Assembly: GCA_905221605.1 (NCBI GenBank)
Contig: CAJNDS010002262.1
Span: forward strand, 124,001-188,000
Length of the DNA stretch: 64,000 nucleotides
Source of the DNA: Symbiodinium natans
Taxonomy: Eukaryota; Sar; Dinophyceae; Suessiales; Symbiodiniaceae
Direction of reading: 5' to 3'
The position numbers and the translations under genes were made by a program. Under the pieces are notes generated by a model. It saw only the letters and a list, made by a program, of their open reading frames with translations, was not told the origin of the DNA and made no database searches. Positions 1 to 14,151 of this stretch are shown here, piece by piece; the stretch's first letter is position 1, and each line of letters opens with the position of its first letter.

Positions 1-3000
1 CCTTACAACCTCTCAACCCATAAACCTCTCTCAAGTTGGCCCCTGGACACCCCTCTGAAAACATTCACAAGCAAGATCCCCTTGAACCCTAAGCCCGCAA
101 CCCTAAACCCTGAACCCTAAGCCCCAAGCCCCAGTAAGCCATCAATGGAACACCAAAGCTCTCCGAGCGTTCCTGGCTCGAACTTTGGAGTCTTAGCCCT
201 TAAGCCCTTCACTGACACATGTGCATCGTGCTATAAAAGCAGAATGTACATTACAAATCGTAACTATAGCTAATTTTACTACGAACAAATACAAAGCGAT
301 ATGCTAATGAGTCTAAAAACAATGGATACTGAATGGAAAAAACCTAGTCACAAGAATAAGACAATACGATAGGATATGATAACCTTTAGCCCGAACCCTC
401 CGCCCCGCCACAAGACGCGTAAAAACAAAAATAGTAAAACACATAAAAGTAATACTCATGTCAGAATTATAGTCATAATTATTATGCTAATACGATGAGA
501 TATTGTAGCCCTTCACCCGAACTCTGAACCCCAAACCCTAAACCCTAACTCCTCCCTAAGACTCGGGACCCACCTTGATGGCTCAGGGCTTCCTCTGAAG
601 CCCGAAGGAACTGACGGGTCGCGTCGGCCGCACGGAGCCTGGAGTCAAAACACGGTTTAGGGTTTAGGGTTTAGGGTTTAGGTTTAGGGTTCTGGGCTTT
701 CGACGAATTTCATTTCGGGCGATTTTGGGGTGATTTTGGTGGGATTTTTTTGGTTTTTTTGGGGGGACTTTGTTGTTCTGGTTTTTGGGCATCTTTGCAG
801 GGGCTTTAGGTGTGGGGCTGTAGGGACCAAAGAGACCGTCGCAGGCATGGGGAAGAGAACCTCAGGATCCTATACCCTTTTCGGACCTGCATATTGAATC
901 CTATTGAATCCTACCCACCCCATAAGGCCTGCATAAAGGCCTCATTGAGCCTGAACCTGCGTCTCAACTCAGGCGGCCTGGGATTGCCCCGCACATCGAC
1001 CAGCTCCAACTGGGTGGCGCCTTCGGATTCGGGTTTAGGGTTAAGGATTTTAGGGTTCAGAGACGGCTCAGTGTGTATGGTTTGAGGTTGAGGGGTCAGA
1101 GCTCAGGGTTGCCGGCGGCGGAATGGGCTTCGGCTTCAGGGCTTTGGGTCACGGTAGAGGGAAACTCGGGCCTTGATGCTCTTGGTGGCACGATGGGGGT
1201 GGGACTGACTACGATTCTTAAGGCCATGCAGGGCTTAGTCTTCAGCGTACAGCATATTCGGGCTTCTGGGCTTAGGATCTTGATTGAGTCTATGGTTCGC
1301 CCTAGCAGCCCCAGCAAACTAGCACGATGCTTGCAAGATAGACCTTTTGCAGCCCTGGTTTGTTCAGTGGGACATCTGTCTTACTCCTCAGGCCATCCGC
1401 CTCAAAACCCCTAAACCCCTCTGAATCACTGAACACACAACCCCCAAGCCCTTAAAACTCGTAAGCCCTTCAAAACCCTTATATTGAAGCCCCTTGAGCC
1501 TTTAACAGCCTTGAAAACCCTTAAGCCCCTAAAACCCTAATATTGAAGCCCCTTAGCCTTTAAAAGCCTTTGTAAACTGTCAAGCCCCTAAAGCCTTATA
1601 TTGAAGCCCCGTACGCCTTGAACAGCCTTTGAAAACTCTTAGGCCCCTAAACCCCTAAAGCCTAAAACCCTAAGGCCCCCACTTGGAGGTTCATGGGTAG
1701 TGATAAGTAGGGTTATAAGTATGCTAACTATACTTATAACCCTACTTAGAGTACGTACCTATAACCCTACTCATGAACCTCCCCTAAACCCTAAACCCTA
1801 AACCCTAAACCCTAAACCCTAAACTTTCCCTAAACCCTAAGCCCAGATAAAGCCCGCAACAGGACCCCCTTCAGGCGCGGACGTACCACCATGGTGCCCA
1901 GCGGTGCCTCGAGGTGTCGAAGATGCGGGGGACTTCAGGGTGGCGGCACTTCTTCTAGGGTTGAGGGTTGAGGGTTGAGGGTTGAGGGTTTAGGGTTGAG
2001 GGTTGAGGGTTTAGGGTTTAGGGTTTAGGGTTGAGGGTTTAGGGTTTAGGGTTAAGGATTTAGGGTACCTAGGATGCCCCTGAAAGCCTCTGAAAACATT
2101 CCGAAAAAACTTAAGAAGGGAGAACGTAAGATTTCCTCGAGGGCCTAGCTAGTCTTGGGTGCCCCCCCCCCCCCCCAACAACGCCTCGGGGAAATTTGGG
2201 GCTAGGGGAACCGACAACCGAAAAAAGCAAAAAGGGTACCTTTCGGGATCTAGGGTTGAGGCCTGTGGGCTCTAGGGGTTCAGGCTCGTTCTCTCTTGCT
2301 CTTGCTCTTGCACTCGCTCTGGCTCTTTCTCTTGCTGTTTCTCTTTCTCTTGCACTGTCTCTCGCCCTTCGTTACTTGCTCACTCTCCTCCCTCTAGAAG
2401 CCAGGAAGCCATGGCATCCTCCTCCAGCCCACAAGCTCGGAGCCTCCACGACACGTCGGGTGCAAGGCTTGTGATCTGAAGAATACTGGGCCAAAACCCT
2501 CTGAGAAAATGTCCCTAGGATCCTCCTGAAACCCCACGATAGGGAGATTGCACGTTTCCCAAGGGCCTAAGGCCAAAGGGTTTTTAGGTCCCAGATGAAG
2601 CAAGGATTTGTTGGGCTGAAGGGGTTTATCAGGGAACCTCAGCCTACCAGAAAGGGAATCTTGGCCCGCTCCGGGCCCCGTGTCCTAGCAGAGGTGAGGG
2701 GACAACGCAGCCAGGTCTAAAAGAACAATTTCTGTTTCAGCATTCCTAAGGCAAGCGCACCCAAGAAAAACAGATTAATGAAATATGAAGTTGCCCACAA
2801 GCGGCCATACTGAAGGCATGCGCGTAGAGCTAGGGTTCGGAATCCCTATGCCACCAAAAAACGCCATGATTTAGGGGTTTCGGGGGTTTAGGGGGTTTAC
2901 GGGGTTTAGGCGGTTTAGGGAGTTTAGGTTTGGGGGTTCAGGGGTATTTTGGGGTTGATGGAGGGATTGGGGGTTTGGGAAGGGGCGTTGGGGGTCTCGG

Positions 3001-3413
3001 GATTGGGATTTCGATGGGTTTGAGAGTTGGTTTTGAGGGGTAAGGCTTTGAGTTTTTTGGGGTTTGAGGTTTCTTGGCTGTAAGGGTAAGGGGTTAAGGT
3101 TTTAAGGTGGCAAAGGAGGTTGCTTGTGCACAAAAATTCCATTTAGCCGAACTCGTAACTTCGAAGCCTGAACACCACATCCGATCTTCTCTCCCCCCAA
3201 ACCCTCAGACCCAGAACCCCTGAGTTCTAGAATCCCCCCCAAAACCTATAGGGTCCAGGTGTTTAGGAGTGAGGGTTTAGGGTTTGGGGGTACTTTGGGT
3301 CTAGGCTTTGGGTCTAGGCTGCAGGTGCTAGAATGGGATCAAGGTTCCCCTAAACCCCCAACCCTAAACCCCTAACCCCCCTAAACCCCCCAATTCTAAC
3401 CCCCCCAAAGCGC
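1..3413. other. No gene assigned; telomere-repeat-rich
   Basis: Scattered CCCTAAA/TTTAGGG derivatives, one family A element and short GC-rich patches (for example 1865-1960) that could be exons. The left edge starts in CCCTAAA-like sequence, but it is too degenerate and mixed in orientation to be a telomere. Confidence 0.6.
1681..1783. mobile_element. MITE-like element, family A
   Basis: Starts ACTTGGAGGTTCATGGGTAG and ends CTACTCATGAACCTCC, with GGGTTATAAGT/ACTTATAACCC inside. Nearly palindromic over about 100 bp. Confidence 0.72.
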
Positions 3414-6400
3414 CTCAACGCCCGCAACACCCCGGAGGAGGCGAAGGCCGTGACGAGCGCCGTACCCTCCGCTCCGAGGCCTTTGTTGGTGCGGTTTGGG
3501 GTTTAGGGCTTAGGTTTTTCGTTCATCACGAGGGAGACCTAGAACCAAAAAAAGTGGACGGTACCACTGGGCACCACGAATCTACAGTGGGCTTAGAGCT
3601 GTGTTCAGGGCGCTTGAACTGCTGCTGCGCGGCGGTTACCAGACAAGTCCAGCACCGCGAGCGGCCAGGGTTGCGAGCTCTGCATGGCACCAAGGTATCC
3701 TGGGCTTCTCAAACCGAGGTTGACCGGCTTAGAGTTTAGAGTTTAGGGTGAAGGGTTTAAGGTTGGTCAAAACTCTCTGAGAAGAGACAGCAAGTAAATC
3801 CTCAACCCCAAAGGCCCAAACCCCAAGTTTTGGGGTAGTTACATAGTCCCTCAATATGGGCCTTGAAAAGGGGGCCCCGTATTTTACCCTATACAACCGA
3901 AGGGCCCATACTTCAGAACCCTTTAAAGGAGGTAAGGGACCACATTAAGAGCCCATATAACTACCCTTAGATTTAGGGCGGGTTACTCCGAGCGGCTGGC
4001 TGTGTTTGAACCCAGACCACAGCTCTGCAGTGAGAGCTCTTCAAGAGGTTTCCCTGGCTGGGGCCCAACAAAGGAAATCTTAATTGGAGGGGGGGGCTGT
4101 TCGAGAACAGCTCACTTCATAACGTTGACCCCGGACCTGCGGCTTCGACACCAAACTCTGAACCCTAAAGGCCCCTAAGCCCTAAACCCTAAACCCTAAA
4201 CCCTAAACCCTAAACCCTAACCCCTTAGCCTCGGAGTGCCACGGCCAGCTTCGCTCCGGCTCCGTCGCCCAGCTCGCCACACAGCTTCAGGCGCCTTGAT
4301 GTGGGGGGTTTACGATACTAGGGGGTACCCTTATTGGGGGTTTAGGGTTTAGGGTTTTGGGGGGTTTACGGTATTTGGGGGTACCTTCTTGGGGGTCCTT
4401 ATTAACAGGGGATCCTACGACTTGGGCGTCAAAACTAGGGGGTCCCTGAATATGGTAAACCACCAGGTGTAATCCCCCCAAAAGATTAGATTCCCCACAC
4501 AACCACTATGTGCTACCGGTATTGTGGGGTGGGGTGGGGGGTTGGCTATTTTTGTGGGGAAGACGTGTACGACGGTGTGGGGTTTCTAGGGTTGATCAGG
4601 GGCAGGGGTTGAGGGGCTCCAGAACTTTCGGATTCCCGGACCCTAAACCCTAAACCTAAAACCGAAACCCTAAACCCTGCCTTCTCTTGGGCACCAAAAG
4701 ACAAAAACGAGCAACAGAAAGTACTAGAAGACCCTGGATACCCTCAACCCCACCCAGAGAGCCCAACACCCCTTAAGTAAGGAGTTTTACCTTAAGATGA
4801 TGAATATCGGGATCCTTGGTATGACTTAAGGAATCCCAAGGGGAATTGGGCTCTTTGGGCCAAAGGCCCTTCTTTACCCCAGCCTCAGGGGCCCGGCCGC
4901 AAAGATGGGGACCAAAGAGTCGCAGGGGCCACCTCGAGAAGGGCTTATTATAGGGTTAGTCTAGGGGTTCTTACAGGGTTGATACGGTTGATAGGGTCTA
5001 CGGGATTTCTAGGGTTTATAGGGTTTATCCGGTCTATAGTGCAGAAAGGGGCTGTAAGGGTTCAGGGTTTCTAGGGTGTAGCTCTTTCCTCAGAATCAAC
5101 CGCTAATGTCACGCCTAGGCGAGAAGCTCAGGACGGTCAGCACAAAGGGGTTTCGGATTCACGGCGGCCCACCGTCCGGGCCTACGCTCAGCTCCACGTC
5201 CTCCAGCCGCCGTGCCCCACCCTGTCAAGAGGTTGGATTGATCAAACCTACTATACACAGCGCAAGTTGGGCAACGTGGAGATTTTCGGTTTAAGTCTTG
5301 GAAGGTTTGGATGCAAAAACTGCACGAACAGTCAGGGAGAACCGAGTTTTTGGCTAGATGCCTGCCCGGCAAGTCACACCAAGAGGCACTATGACCTCCA
5401 AATGGGCATTTCCCCAGATAACCGCATAATATTCTACTCTTAGGAACCTCCCCAAAACTTGGTTTATAATAAGGGGACACTGTTTGGGGGTTGGTTACGT
5501 TTATCAGGGAAGCTTGAAACAACAAGTGGAAAAGGGCACTACCAAGAAAAAGAGCACCCCTACTTCTAAGGCGCTGCATACCCTAGGCTCCAACAAAGGT
5601 TAGCCGTTTATATATACTAGCCAAAAAGTTTAAAGGTTACCTAGAATTCTATAGAACTAAAAAGGATAAAGGTTACCTAGAACTAATATATATATATATA
5701 ACCAAAACGGGTTGAAGGTTATCTTTACTTCATGAGCCGCGAACACAAATCCGCAAGTTGCCCCAAGCCCTCACCGCTGCCGCCCTCGAGGCTCCTCCAG
5801 GAAAGTGCCCGTGGCAAAGAGGCTCGAGAGCCCAGCCTGTGACAAGGCATTCTAGGGTTTGTTTGGGGCTTATGGGGTGTGGGGTTTAGGGTTTAGGGGA
5901 TATAACGCTTGTTGGCCAGCCTGTGTTAAGGAATTCCTGGGTTTGATTGGGGTTCACAAGGTTTCGGGTGTGGGGTTTTAGGGTTTAGGGTTTGTAGGCC
6001 AGCCTGTGACAAGGCATCATAGGGTTTGTTTAGGGTTTAGGGTTTATAGGGTTTGGGTAGTGTTTACGGGGGTTTAAAGGGTTTAAAAGGGTTTATAACT
6101 AGGGTGTTTAGGGTTGACAGGCTTTATAGGGTTTACAGTTTACAGGGTTTAGGGTTAGGGGTTCAGGAAGTGTAGGGTTCAGGGCGAGCAGGGCCTGCGT
6201 GCCCAAATCCGCACGCCCAAAGCTCAAAACCCAGGAATCCTGACTCTTGAGGGTTTAGGGTTTGGGGTTTAGGGCTTAGGGTTTAGGCCCCAAATGTGCT
6301 TAGGGCGTTTAGGGTCTAGGAAACCCTGATGATAGTTGAGGCCTGAAGCCGGGAGACCCTGAACGGGCAAATCCCCCAAAACCTCGAAGCCAAAAAGCCG

Positions 6401-8489
6401 GAAGCCCTAAAACCTAAACCCTAAACCCTTATAAACCCTAAACCCTTAAATGCTCACCTTCAGAATCGCCGCCGGGAGCTGCCCCCGCAGTCGCCGCAGG
6501 GTGGGTGCCACTTGCTGCAGGGCCTTCCGCAGCTTTGCAGCGCACAGCAACCCCAGGAATCGCCCTCTTCTTGTCATGGGTTCCCCCACTACCCCCCTCT
6601 ATGCTACCCTCCTTATGTTCCCCCCTTAGTTAAGGCTTTTTCGGGGTAAGCCGAATTATTAAAGGGGGGAACCTAGCGGGATAGTATACCATGATCTAGA
6701 CCAAATCCTCAGAAGTACTTTTTAAAAAATTGCCGCCCGCCCCACCGTGAGGATGGGCTTGCGGAGCCAGGGCCGGGCCTGTCCCAGGGCTGAGAAGCGC
6801 TTCGGGTGTTTTCTTTGTTTAAGGACTTTGTTGGGATTTTATGGGCCTTTTGAGAGGGTTTAGGGTTTAGGGGGCTTCTGCTTTGGGATTTTAATGTTTT
6901 TTTTTTTTTTTTGGGGGGGGGGGGGGGGTACAGGGTTTACAGGGTTTGAAGGGCTTTGCAAGTAGGGGTCTGCAACACCCTGCAAAGCCTTAACACCGTA
7001 ACACTCAAAAGCCTCAACCCTAAACCCTAAACCCTCAACCCTAAACCCTAAACACCAAACCCTAAACCCTCAACCCTCAACCCTCAACCCTAAACCCCCC
7101 GGGTCCGGCCCCGAGGTCGCCCAGATCCAGCTCCTCCAGCGCATCCAAGCTCTGAAGCGCCAAGCCCAGGGGAGATCCACCTGCACTCTTTTCGGCCCTT
7201 GGGAACCCTATGTATATATATATATATACCCTTTATATACCCTATACAAACTCAATATATATATATATATGTATATGATATATATATATATATATATATA
7301 TACCCCTTATATACCCTATTACAAAATAACAGGGCCCATACATCATCAGAACCCTTTAAAGGAGTGAGTGAGTGAGTGAGTCAGTGAGTGAGTGGACGGC
7401 CTGGGGTGTACTCCGGCCAACGGAAACGTTCCCTCCCGCCATCTCCCCCCTCCGCTTGCGTGATTGGGGAGATCCGGCAAGAGTTCGACGCTCCGAGCCC
7501 CTCAATCGCCACCCGAACCTCGGGCCCGTTCCCCCTGAAACTACACGATGGCCTTTTTAAGGGGGTTGAGTAGGGGATAACAGCCCATCCTAGGGTCTCT
7601 ACTGTACGAGCGAATACCCCAAACAGCGAAGGACCACTTGGGAACATGGAGAGCTTCATGGGTCACGACAGAACAGCATCGATGTCACCGGAGCTCCAGA
7701 CGTCCTCCGCGTACTGCCTTTCAGCAAGACAAAAGTCGTCACTTTCGAGCCACCAAAGCTCCGGACGTCCTCGGCGTACTACGTTTGTACTACACCACTC
7801 GGCTTTGGAGCCACCAAGAGCTCCGGGTGTCCTCCAAAAACACCAGAAGCGGCGACAGTCTCGCACCTGGAGAACGACCGTATGCCGATGTCCAAAAGCG
7901 ACGACGGTTACGAGGATGGGGACATCGGCGCAGAGCGCCTAGGCGGGAGCGCCATACATGCAAAGATGCCCAAAAGTTCAAAGGCGACGACAGTATCGCA
8001 TTTGGCGCACCCGGACGTCCAAAAGCGACGACCGTTTCGCCTAGGTCGAGGGCTTCAGGCTTTCAGGCCCTGAGGTGCCTGGGGATATCCATCTGCTGTG
8101 TGCGAGGGGCGTTTCGAAAACAAAAATTTGGGGCACAGGAGGTTCATATATGACTTCGTGGCTTGGCGACTTACGTGTTATCGTTGCGTGCTCGTGGCAG
8201 CTCGGGCTGAGGATCGCAGTGTTGCCCTGGGGGTTAATGGCTTCGGCTCACTAGCATTCCAGCGCTTGCAGCTGGGCCCCTTAAGATGCCCCGGTTCTGG
8301 GATGGTTCAGGGTTTAGGGTTTAGGGTTTTGGGTCTAGGGTTGATGGGTTGATGGGTTTTGGGTTTCGGTCCATGGTGTCGCAGTCTGATGGAGTGATGT
8401 CGGCGATTCTTTGGGCTCCTGTGCTGGGCCACCAGCCTGTGGGCCCTGGCATTGGCTCCGCACACCCGCTCAGCGCAAGGGACGTCAGC
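3414..8489 (-). CDS. Leucine-rich-repeat protein exons, 3' group
   Basis: Minus-strand exons: 8489 to about 8440 (LTSLALSGCAE), 7180-7106 (LQSLDALEELDLGDLGA), 6564-6458 (LRKALQQVAPTLRRLRGQLP, ending at a strong AAG/GTGAGC donor), 5836-5775 (SLPRALSWRSLEGGS), about 5228-5165 (ARRLEDVELSVG), 4294-4230 (RLKLCGELGDGAGAKLAVAL) and 3480-3414 (LGAEGTALVTAFASSGVLRA). The pattern is RNI-type LRR with a D/E-G-A-x-A-L core. Likely the continuation of the middle group. No convincing stop exon was found; a GC-rich patch at 1865-1960 could be another exon, but no frame is persuasive. Short weaker patches at 8800-8880 and 6745-6777 may also be exons. Confidence 0.52.
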
Positions 8490-8738
8490 CTGGCAGCGGG
8501 CCATCTATTCTGACTCATATAGGGGCCTTAATATTTAGAATGGGGTTTGGGGGGTTACTATAGTATAAGTATATAAGTATATAGAGGGAGAATGGGGTTT
8601 TGGGGGGTTACTATAGTAGAAGTATATAAGTATATATAGGGACCATAGGCGAATACTCTTAGTAATTCTTCCGACCCCGATATTCTGCCCATCCAACCCA
8701 GGGCTTCGACTAGTCAAGCCTAGGCTTCTCAAACCCTG

Positions 8739-8785
8739 AGGGTTTAGGGTTTAGGGTTTAGGGTTTAGGGTTTAGGGTTTAGGGT
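8739..8785 (+). repeat. Telomere-like array, 6-7 units
   Basis: Perfect TTTAGGG run. Other short arrays lie at 655-690, 1784-1826, 4178-4222, 7016-7096, 16444-16503 and 34568-34633. Confidence 0.88.
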
Positions 8786-8963
8786 CCCTGAATCTTCATA
8801 TTTGGGGAGGACGCCTCATCCCGCCCCTGAACCCGAAGGGAGGCCCTGACTCGCTGAGCCCTGTGGCTCCCACGGCCTAGGGCCCAGCAGCCCTGAACCC
8901 CACGATGATGTTCAGGGCCTTGGGGATGTTGAGGGATTTTAGGGCCCAAGGTCCCCTCAACCC

Positions 8964-9053
8964 TCTACTTGGAGGGTCGCGGGTAGTTATAAGTTGGGCC
9001 ATAAGTACCCTAAATAGAGTGATAAGCATTCTTATAATTACCCATGAACCTCC
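8964..9053. mobile_element. MITE-like element, family A
   Basis: CTACTTGGAGGGTCGCGGGTAG at the left, ATTACCCATGAACCTCC at the right, with TTATAAG motifs between. Confidence 0.65.
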
Positions 9054-10098
9054 AAAAGACTCTCTAACCCATGAGCGTTGGTCCGCCGGACCTCTGGCCA
9101 AAGACGCAAATTCAGCCGAGCCACGTGAGCGAAGATCTGTGCCTCGGCAAGGCTGCGTACCACGCAAGTCACGATGGTCCCTTGTTGACACAAGGTGAAG
9201 CGGCTCATGCTACGTGTTTCGTTGGTCGCTTTCGTTCTTCTGGCAACAAGGTACAGAGCCGGACACGAAGTCGCGAGCTGTTTCTCTCACGCCGAAATTG
9301 CTGCATCTATAACTTGAAAGCTATGAAGCACCAGTGACGTAGGAGGTGGCAGCGAGTGGTCTCCCGGTACTTATATAGGGGCTCTGACAATGAGAATTTG
9401 AATGGGGTTTTGGGAGACATTATAACAGTAGAGTTGTTAAGTTTTAATGGATCATGAAAGAAGATTCTTCATAATTATATGGGGATCATGAGGGAACATT
9501 TTTCGTATTTATTCCGACCCCTATATTTCTTCAACTGCACATATTAATCCAGAGGTGCAGGGCAGCAGCTGCGGAGGACAGGCATAGCTCACTGCCTTCG
9601 GAATTGTCGTTCCAAGGGTTCAGGATACTGGGTTTAGGGCAATTATTTGTTGCCGGGTGTCGTTTTGGGGCTCAGAGTTTCGGGTTCTTTGCGGGGAGTT
9701 GCAGGGCTTAGGTCGGAAGGGTCTTCCGGATTTGGGGACTTCTGGTGGGACTCTAGGCTTCTAAATCCTTTCGGGTCCCCAGGTCTAACTCTATGAACCC
9801 TCAGCTCGAGCCCCCAAACCCCGAAACCTCAAAGCTCTCCCCAAGTACCACTAGGGCCACCAGGGCCTCCCCGCCCAAGGCCCCCTCAAACTTGCAGCTC
9901 GCAAAAAAAAAAACACCTAAACCTGTGAATCCTTGGTTTAGGGTTTAGTGTTTAGGTTGGCTTTGGAGTTCAGGAACTCAGGGCCTCAAGGTCTCGGGGT
10001 TTAATAACAAGGTCAAGGTCCCCAAAAAACCACTAAGCCCAACCCTAAACCCTAAACCCTAAACCCCAAACCCTAAACCCTAAACCCTAAGCCCTAAC

Positions 10099-13000
10099 AG
10101 CGATGATCTCTTGGGCCATGCTGCCAGAAAGGTCCAGCTTCTTCAGGGGCCCACAGTTGTCGAGGATGGCCAGCAGCTCTGGCATAAAGCCCTCGCGTCG
10201 GTACATTCATATCAAATACTAGTTGCTAGTTTATGAATATAGCAGAGTAACATGCAATATAGCACTATATGAATATGAAGCACATGGAAGAATCAATGAA
10301 TATAAGGGTGCTTAGGGCTTTGGGGCTCGGGGGGTTGAAATTGCTTGGGCTTGGGGATCCTGGGCTTTCAGGGTCTGTGTTTCATCTCTCTGCCATTTTT
10401 TTTGGGGGGGAGAGGGGGGGGAGTGACCTGAGGGTGTGTGGGTTCCCTGAAAAGTTCGAGGCCGCTGGAGGCAGCTGAGGGTCCACGGTGTCCACGGTAC
10501 AACTCCCCTTGAAGTTCGCTAAAACCCTATAAGCCCCAAGAAGGCTAAGGCATCGACCTCTTGCGTGACCGCTGCGTTGTTGGATAGATCCAGCTCGGTC
10601 AGGCACGGAGCCAGCTCCTGTTTCAGCCAAAACACGGCTTCTTGCTGCCTTACTTACCCTAAACCCTAAGCCCTAAACCCTAAAACTTCTGGAAACCTTA
10701 AACGCTTCGGGTCTAGAGTTTTGGGTGTTCAGGCCTTAGGCTTTTGAGTATGGGGTCGTTTGTTGTTCTTGATATTTAGAGCTTTAGGGTTTACGGGAAG
10801 GAAGGACTGACAAACTCTGATCGAACATAAAACAAAACGCGACCTACAGCACTCGTATGATTAGGCACCTGACGTCATGTGGCCGACCACCATGCATCTT
10901 TGTAAACCCTATTTGGAGGCTCATGGGTAGGTAGAAGTAGGGTTATAAGAAACCTAAATAAGGTTATAAGTTATAAGTATAGTATAGTTGCCATACTTTT
11001 AGCTTATAGCCCTATTTACAGCTACCCAAATCAACCTCCAAGCAGACACCTTAACCTCCCAAGCCCAACCCTTCGCCCCGAGCCACGGCCTTGAATCGAA
11101 CCCTAAATTCCACGCCGTACACAAACCAAGAAAGCCTCGAGGGCGCCACGTTCAACCTTCAATCCCCCGAGCCCGGAGGGCCCCCAAGCCTGCACCCTCA
11201 ACCCAAAACAAAAAAACTTGACAAGCAAAGCCCCAAAACCTCGGACCCTAAAGCCTACTCACATGGGAATTCTACACCCCATACCAGGAAACCGCAAAAC
11301 CCCAGAAGGGCAACTCCTTTCATTAAAAAGGCCCCAAACCCCTCACGCCCGCCCTAATCCCCAGAAGCACGTCCTCGATGGCCCCCAGAAGGGCTCGCAG
11401 GTTCGGCGCCACAGCGACAAAACCTCAGGGTTTAGGATTTAGGGTTTAGGGTGTAGGGTGTTGGGTGTGGGTGCCGGGGTGCTGTTCTTCGGCTTTGGTT
11501 CAGGGACCATTATGACGTGCTTGATGTGCGGGCTTGAACACCTTAAGCCCTGATTTTCACCTCACACATCTCAGAGTCTGGTGCGGGGTTTAGGGTTCTG
11601 CGGTTTCAGTCGCAAGTCACAGATGTGGGGCCCAGATGTTGGCCTTAGGTGGGGATGAAGCGGTAAAGGATCTTCCAACGTACTTAACCTACGTAACCCT
11701 AACCCCCTCCCCCCATACCAGCCCTAACTAACCACAAAACCCTAAACCCTTAAACTGCTTGCATACACCCTGAACCCTAACCCCTACATCCCTACACCCA
11801 TCGACCCCTGAACCCTAATTAAGCCCTAAACCCTAAGCCCTAAACCCTAAACCCTAAGCATGAGGAGGGAGGGGGGGGGGAAGGGAAGGCAGTGTCAGCC
11901 CCTTCAAGGGCTGCTTCCCATTGCCGCGGAGCTGTGCAAGCCCTGGGGCGGCTGCAAGCCTCGGGGCTCGCCAGGCTGAAGGGTCTAAAATAGTTGAGGG
12001 TTTAGGGTTTAGGGTTTCGGGTCTAGGGTTTAGGGTTTGGGGTTTAGGGTTTGGGGTTTGGGGTTTCGGAAGTTGAGGAAGTCAAGGGCCCTAGGGTTGA
12101 GGGTTTTGGGTTCAAGCCGTAGTCCAGGAGCTTCAGGCTGGGGGGGATTGCGGTTTGCCCCGATCTGATCAGTGCCAAATCCTGCAAGGACAAGCTCTGA
12201 GTCATGGAGGTTCTGCAAACATTACTTCTAAGGTGCGGGTCCGGGGCGGGGTGTGCAGAGACTGGCAAGAGGCCCAGTATGAGGAGGACTGATGAGGAGC
12301 AGGTCCGGCAACGTGCGCAAACGAAAGCCAGAGCTAGAGACTGTAACCTGACGGGTGGGGGCAAAGGACATGAACTCCGGACCCTAAATAGCCATGAAGC
12401 TCTCAACTGTAAACATGAGCAGCGCCCCACGTCCTCCAGCCCCCTGAGTTTACTTCGTCAAGCTTGGGTTCACCCGGACATCATCAGCCTTAAGAGGATA
12501 AGAGCCTAAGAGCGCCAGAGCTGTAGAGGTCAGGGGTTTAGGGTTTAGGGTGAGTAGCTTGGCCGAGCAACCAGATAGCGATAGGCTCGTAAGCCTCAAT
12601 GACTGCTGCTTGCCTGGCGCACATGCCAGCGCCCAATGGGGGCAGGTGTTACGGTGCCCAGAACTTATGGCATCCGGTTCTCATGAACTGCGGCGACAAG
12701 ACTCAGGGTTCTATCACAGCGCCGTTTTGGCTTTGGGGTCTCATGGCGACTTGAAGAACGTCCGATGTTTTCAATTCGGTCTTGGCGGCTGGTTCTGCGT
12801 GCAGCTGTGTCCACATCATAACACACCCGAGGGTTACTTGCTCTAGTGGTTTGTCCTTTTGGCGAGTGGAGTTGGGTGTTTGAGGGTTTGCAACGCCACT
12901 AGTCCCCTTTCATCAGCACGCTTCAAACCCCAAGTCCAACTCCACAGCTCTCACCTCCCTCAAAGACTCCTCCTCCAGACCAACAACCCTAAACCCTAAA

Positions 13001-14040
13001 ACACCCTAAGCCCTGAAGCAGCAAGCCTTTGACAATGAACCCTAAACCCTAAACCCTAAAACCTAAGCCCTAAGCCCTAAGCCCTGAGCCCTGAGCCCTA
13101 AGCCCTAAGCCCTAAGCCCTAAGCCCTAAGCCCTAAGCCCTAAGCCCTAAGCCCTAAGCCCTAAGCCCTAAACTGCACAGGGGGGAGGGGGGGGGGGGGG
13201 CCTTCGGCGACGAGTGTGGCCATCTCGGGGCTGAGCTCTGAGCGCAGTGAGACGCCCTCGTGTCGAGAGCCACACGTTTTGGAGCGTCATGACTATCATT
13301 CGGTTTATTTGTGTTTTTTCGGGTGGGAGGTTAGGGGGGGTTAGGGGGTTTGGGGGGGGGGGGTTAGGGGGCCTCCACGCCAGGTTGAATCTGAATGCTT
13401 GCGGTCGGGCTTAAAGTTTAAGGTTTTGAGGGTTCAGGCTCTGTTTTGGGGTTTGCTTTGTAGAGTTCAGGTGAGGCCACGGTTTTTTTTGAGTGAATTG
13501 GCGTTTTGGTGTTCGACCTTCGGTTTTGCAGTGTGTGGGCAGGTCTCGCTAAGGGATGCCGCACGGTTCGACGATCGATTCCGAACCGACATGTTTGTGG
13601 ACGGTCTGGCTCTGTTTGGATTCGAATACATAGGAGCAAACGCACTACAGCCTCTAGTTTGATGGCCTTCAATTGTTTTTGTTTGTTTTTTTCTTTCTCG
13701 CTCTCTCTCTCTCTCTCTCTCTCCTCTCTCCCTCTCTGCCTTTCTCTTTCTTTCCTTCTTGGGGGCATGAGGGCCCGAAGACCCCCGCGCGATTCGCGCG
13801 CCCCAGTTGTTTGGAGCGTCTGAAACAGTTGTGAGGACAGAGGGGTCCTCCCGTTCTTACCCTCCTCCCCGTATTAAGATGCCAGTCACCAATATTCTCC
13901 CCCGTTCTTAGACCCCTAACTGTCCCCCCTTTCGACTTGTGTGCAGTGTGAGAAAGAACTGAGGCACCAGCTGTGGAGACGCCCCCACATAACAACAAGT
14001 CCTCAAAACATACACGAACATCCACCCTGAGTTCAGCTCA

Positions 14041-14088
<48 letters not shown>

Positions 14089-14119
14089 CTCTGTCTCCAC
14101 CTATATATATATATATATC

Positions 14120-14151
<32 letters not shown>

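Noticed and set aside
1-120. True telomere at the left edge
   Set aside because: The CCCTAAA-like units are sparse and degenerate, orientation flips nearby, and similar sequence occurs throughout the window.
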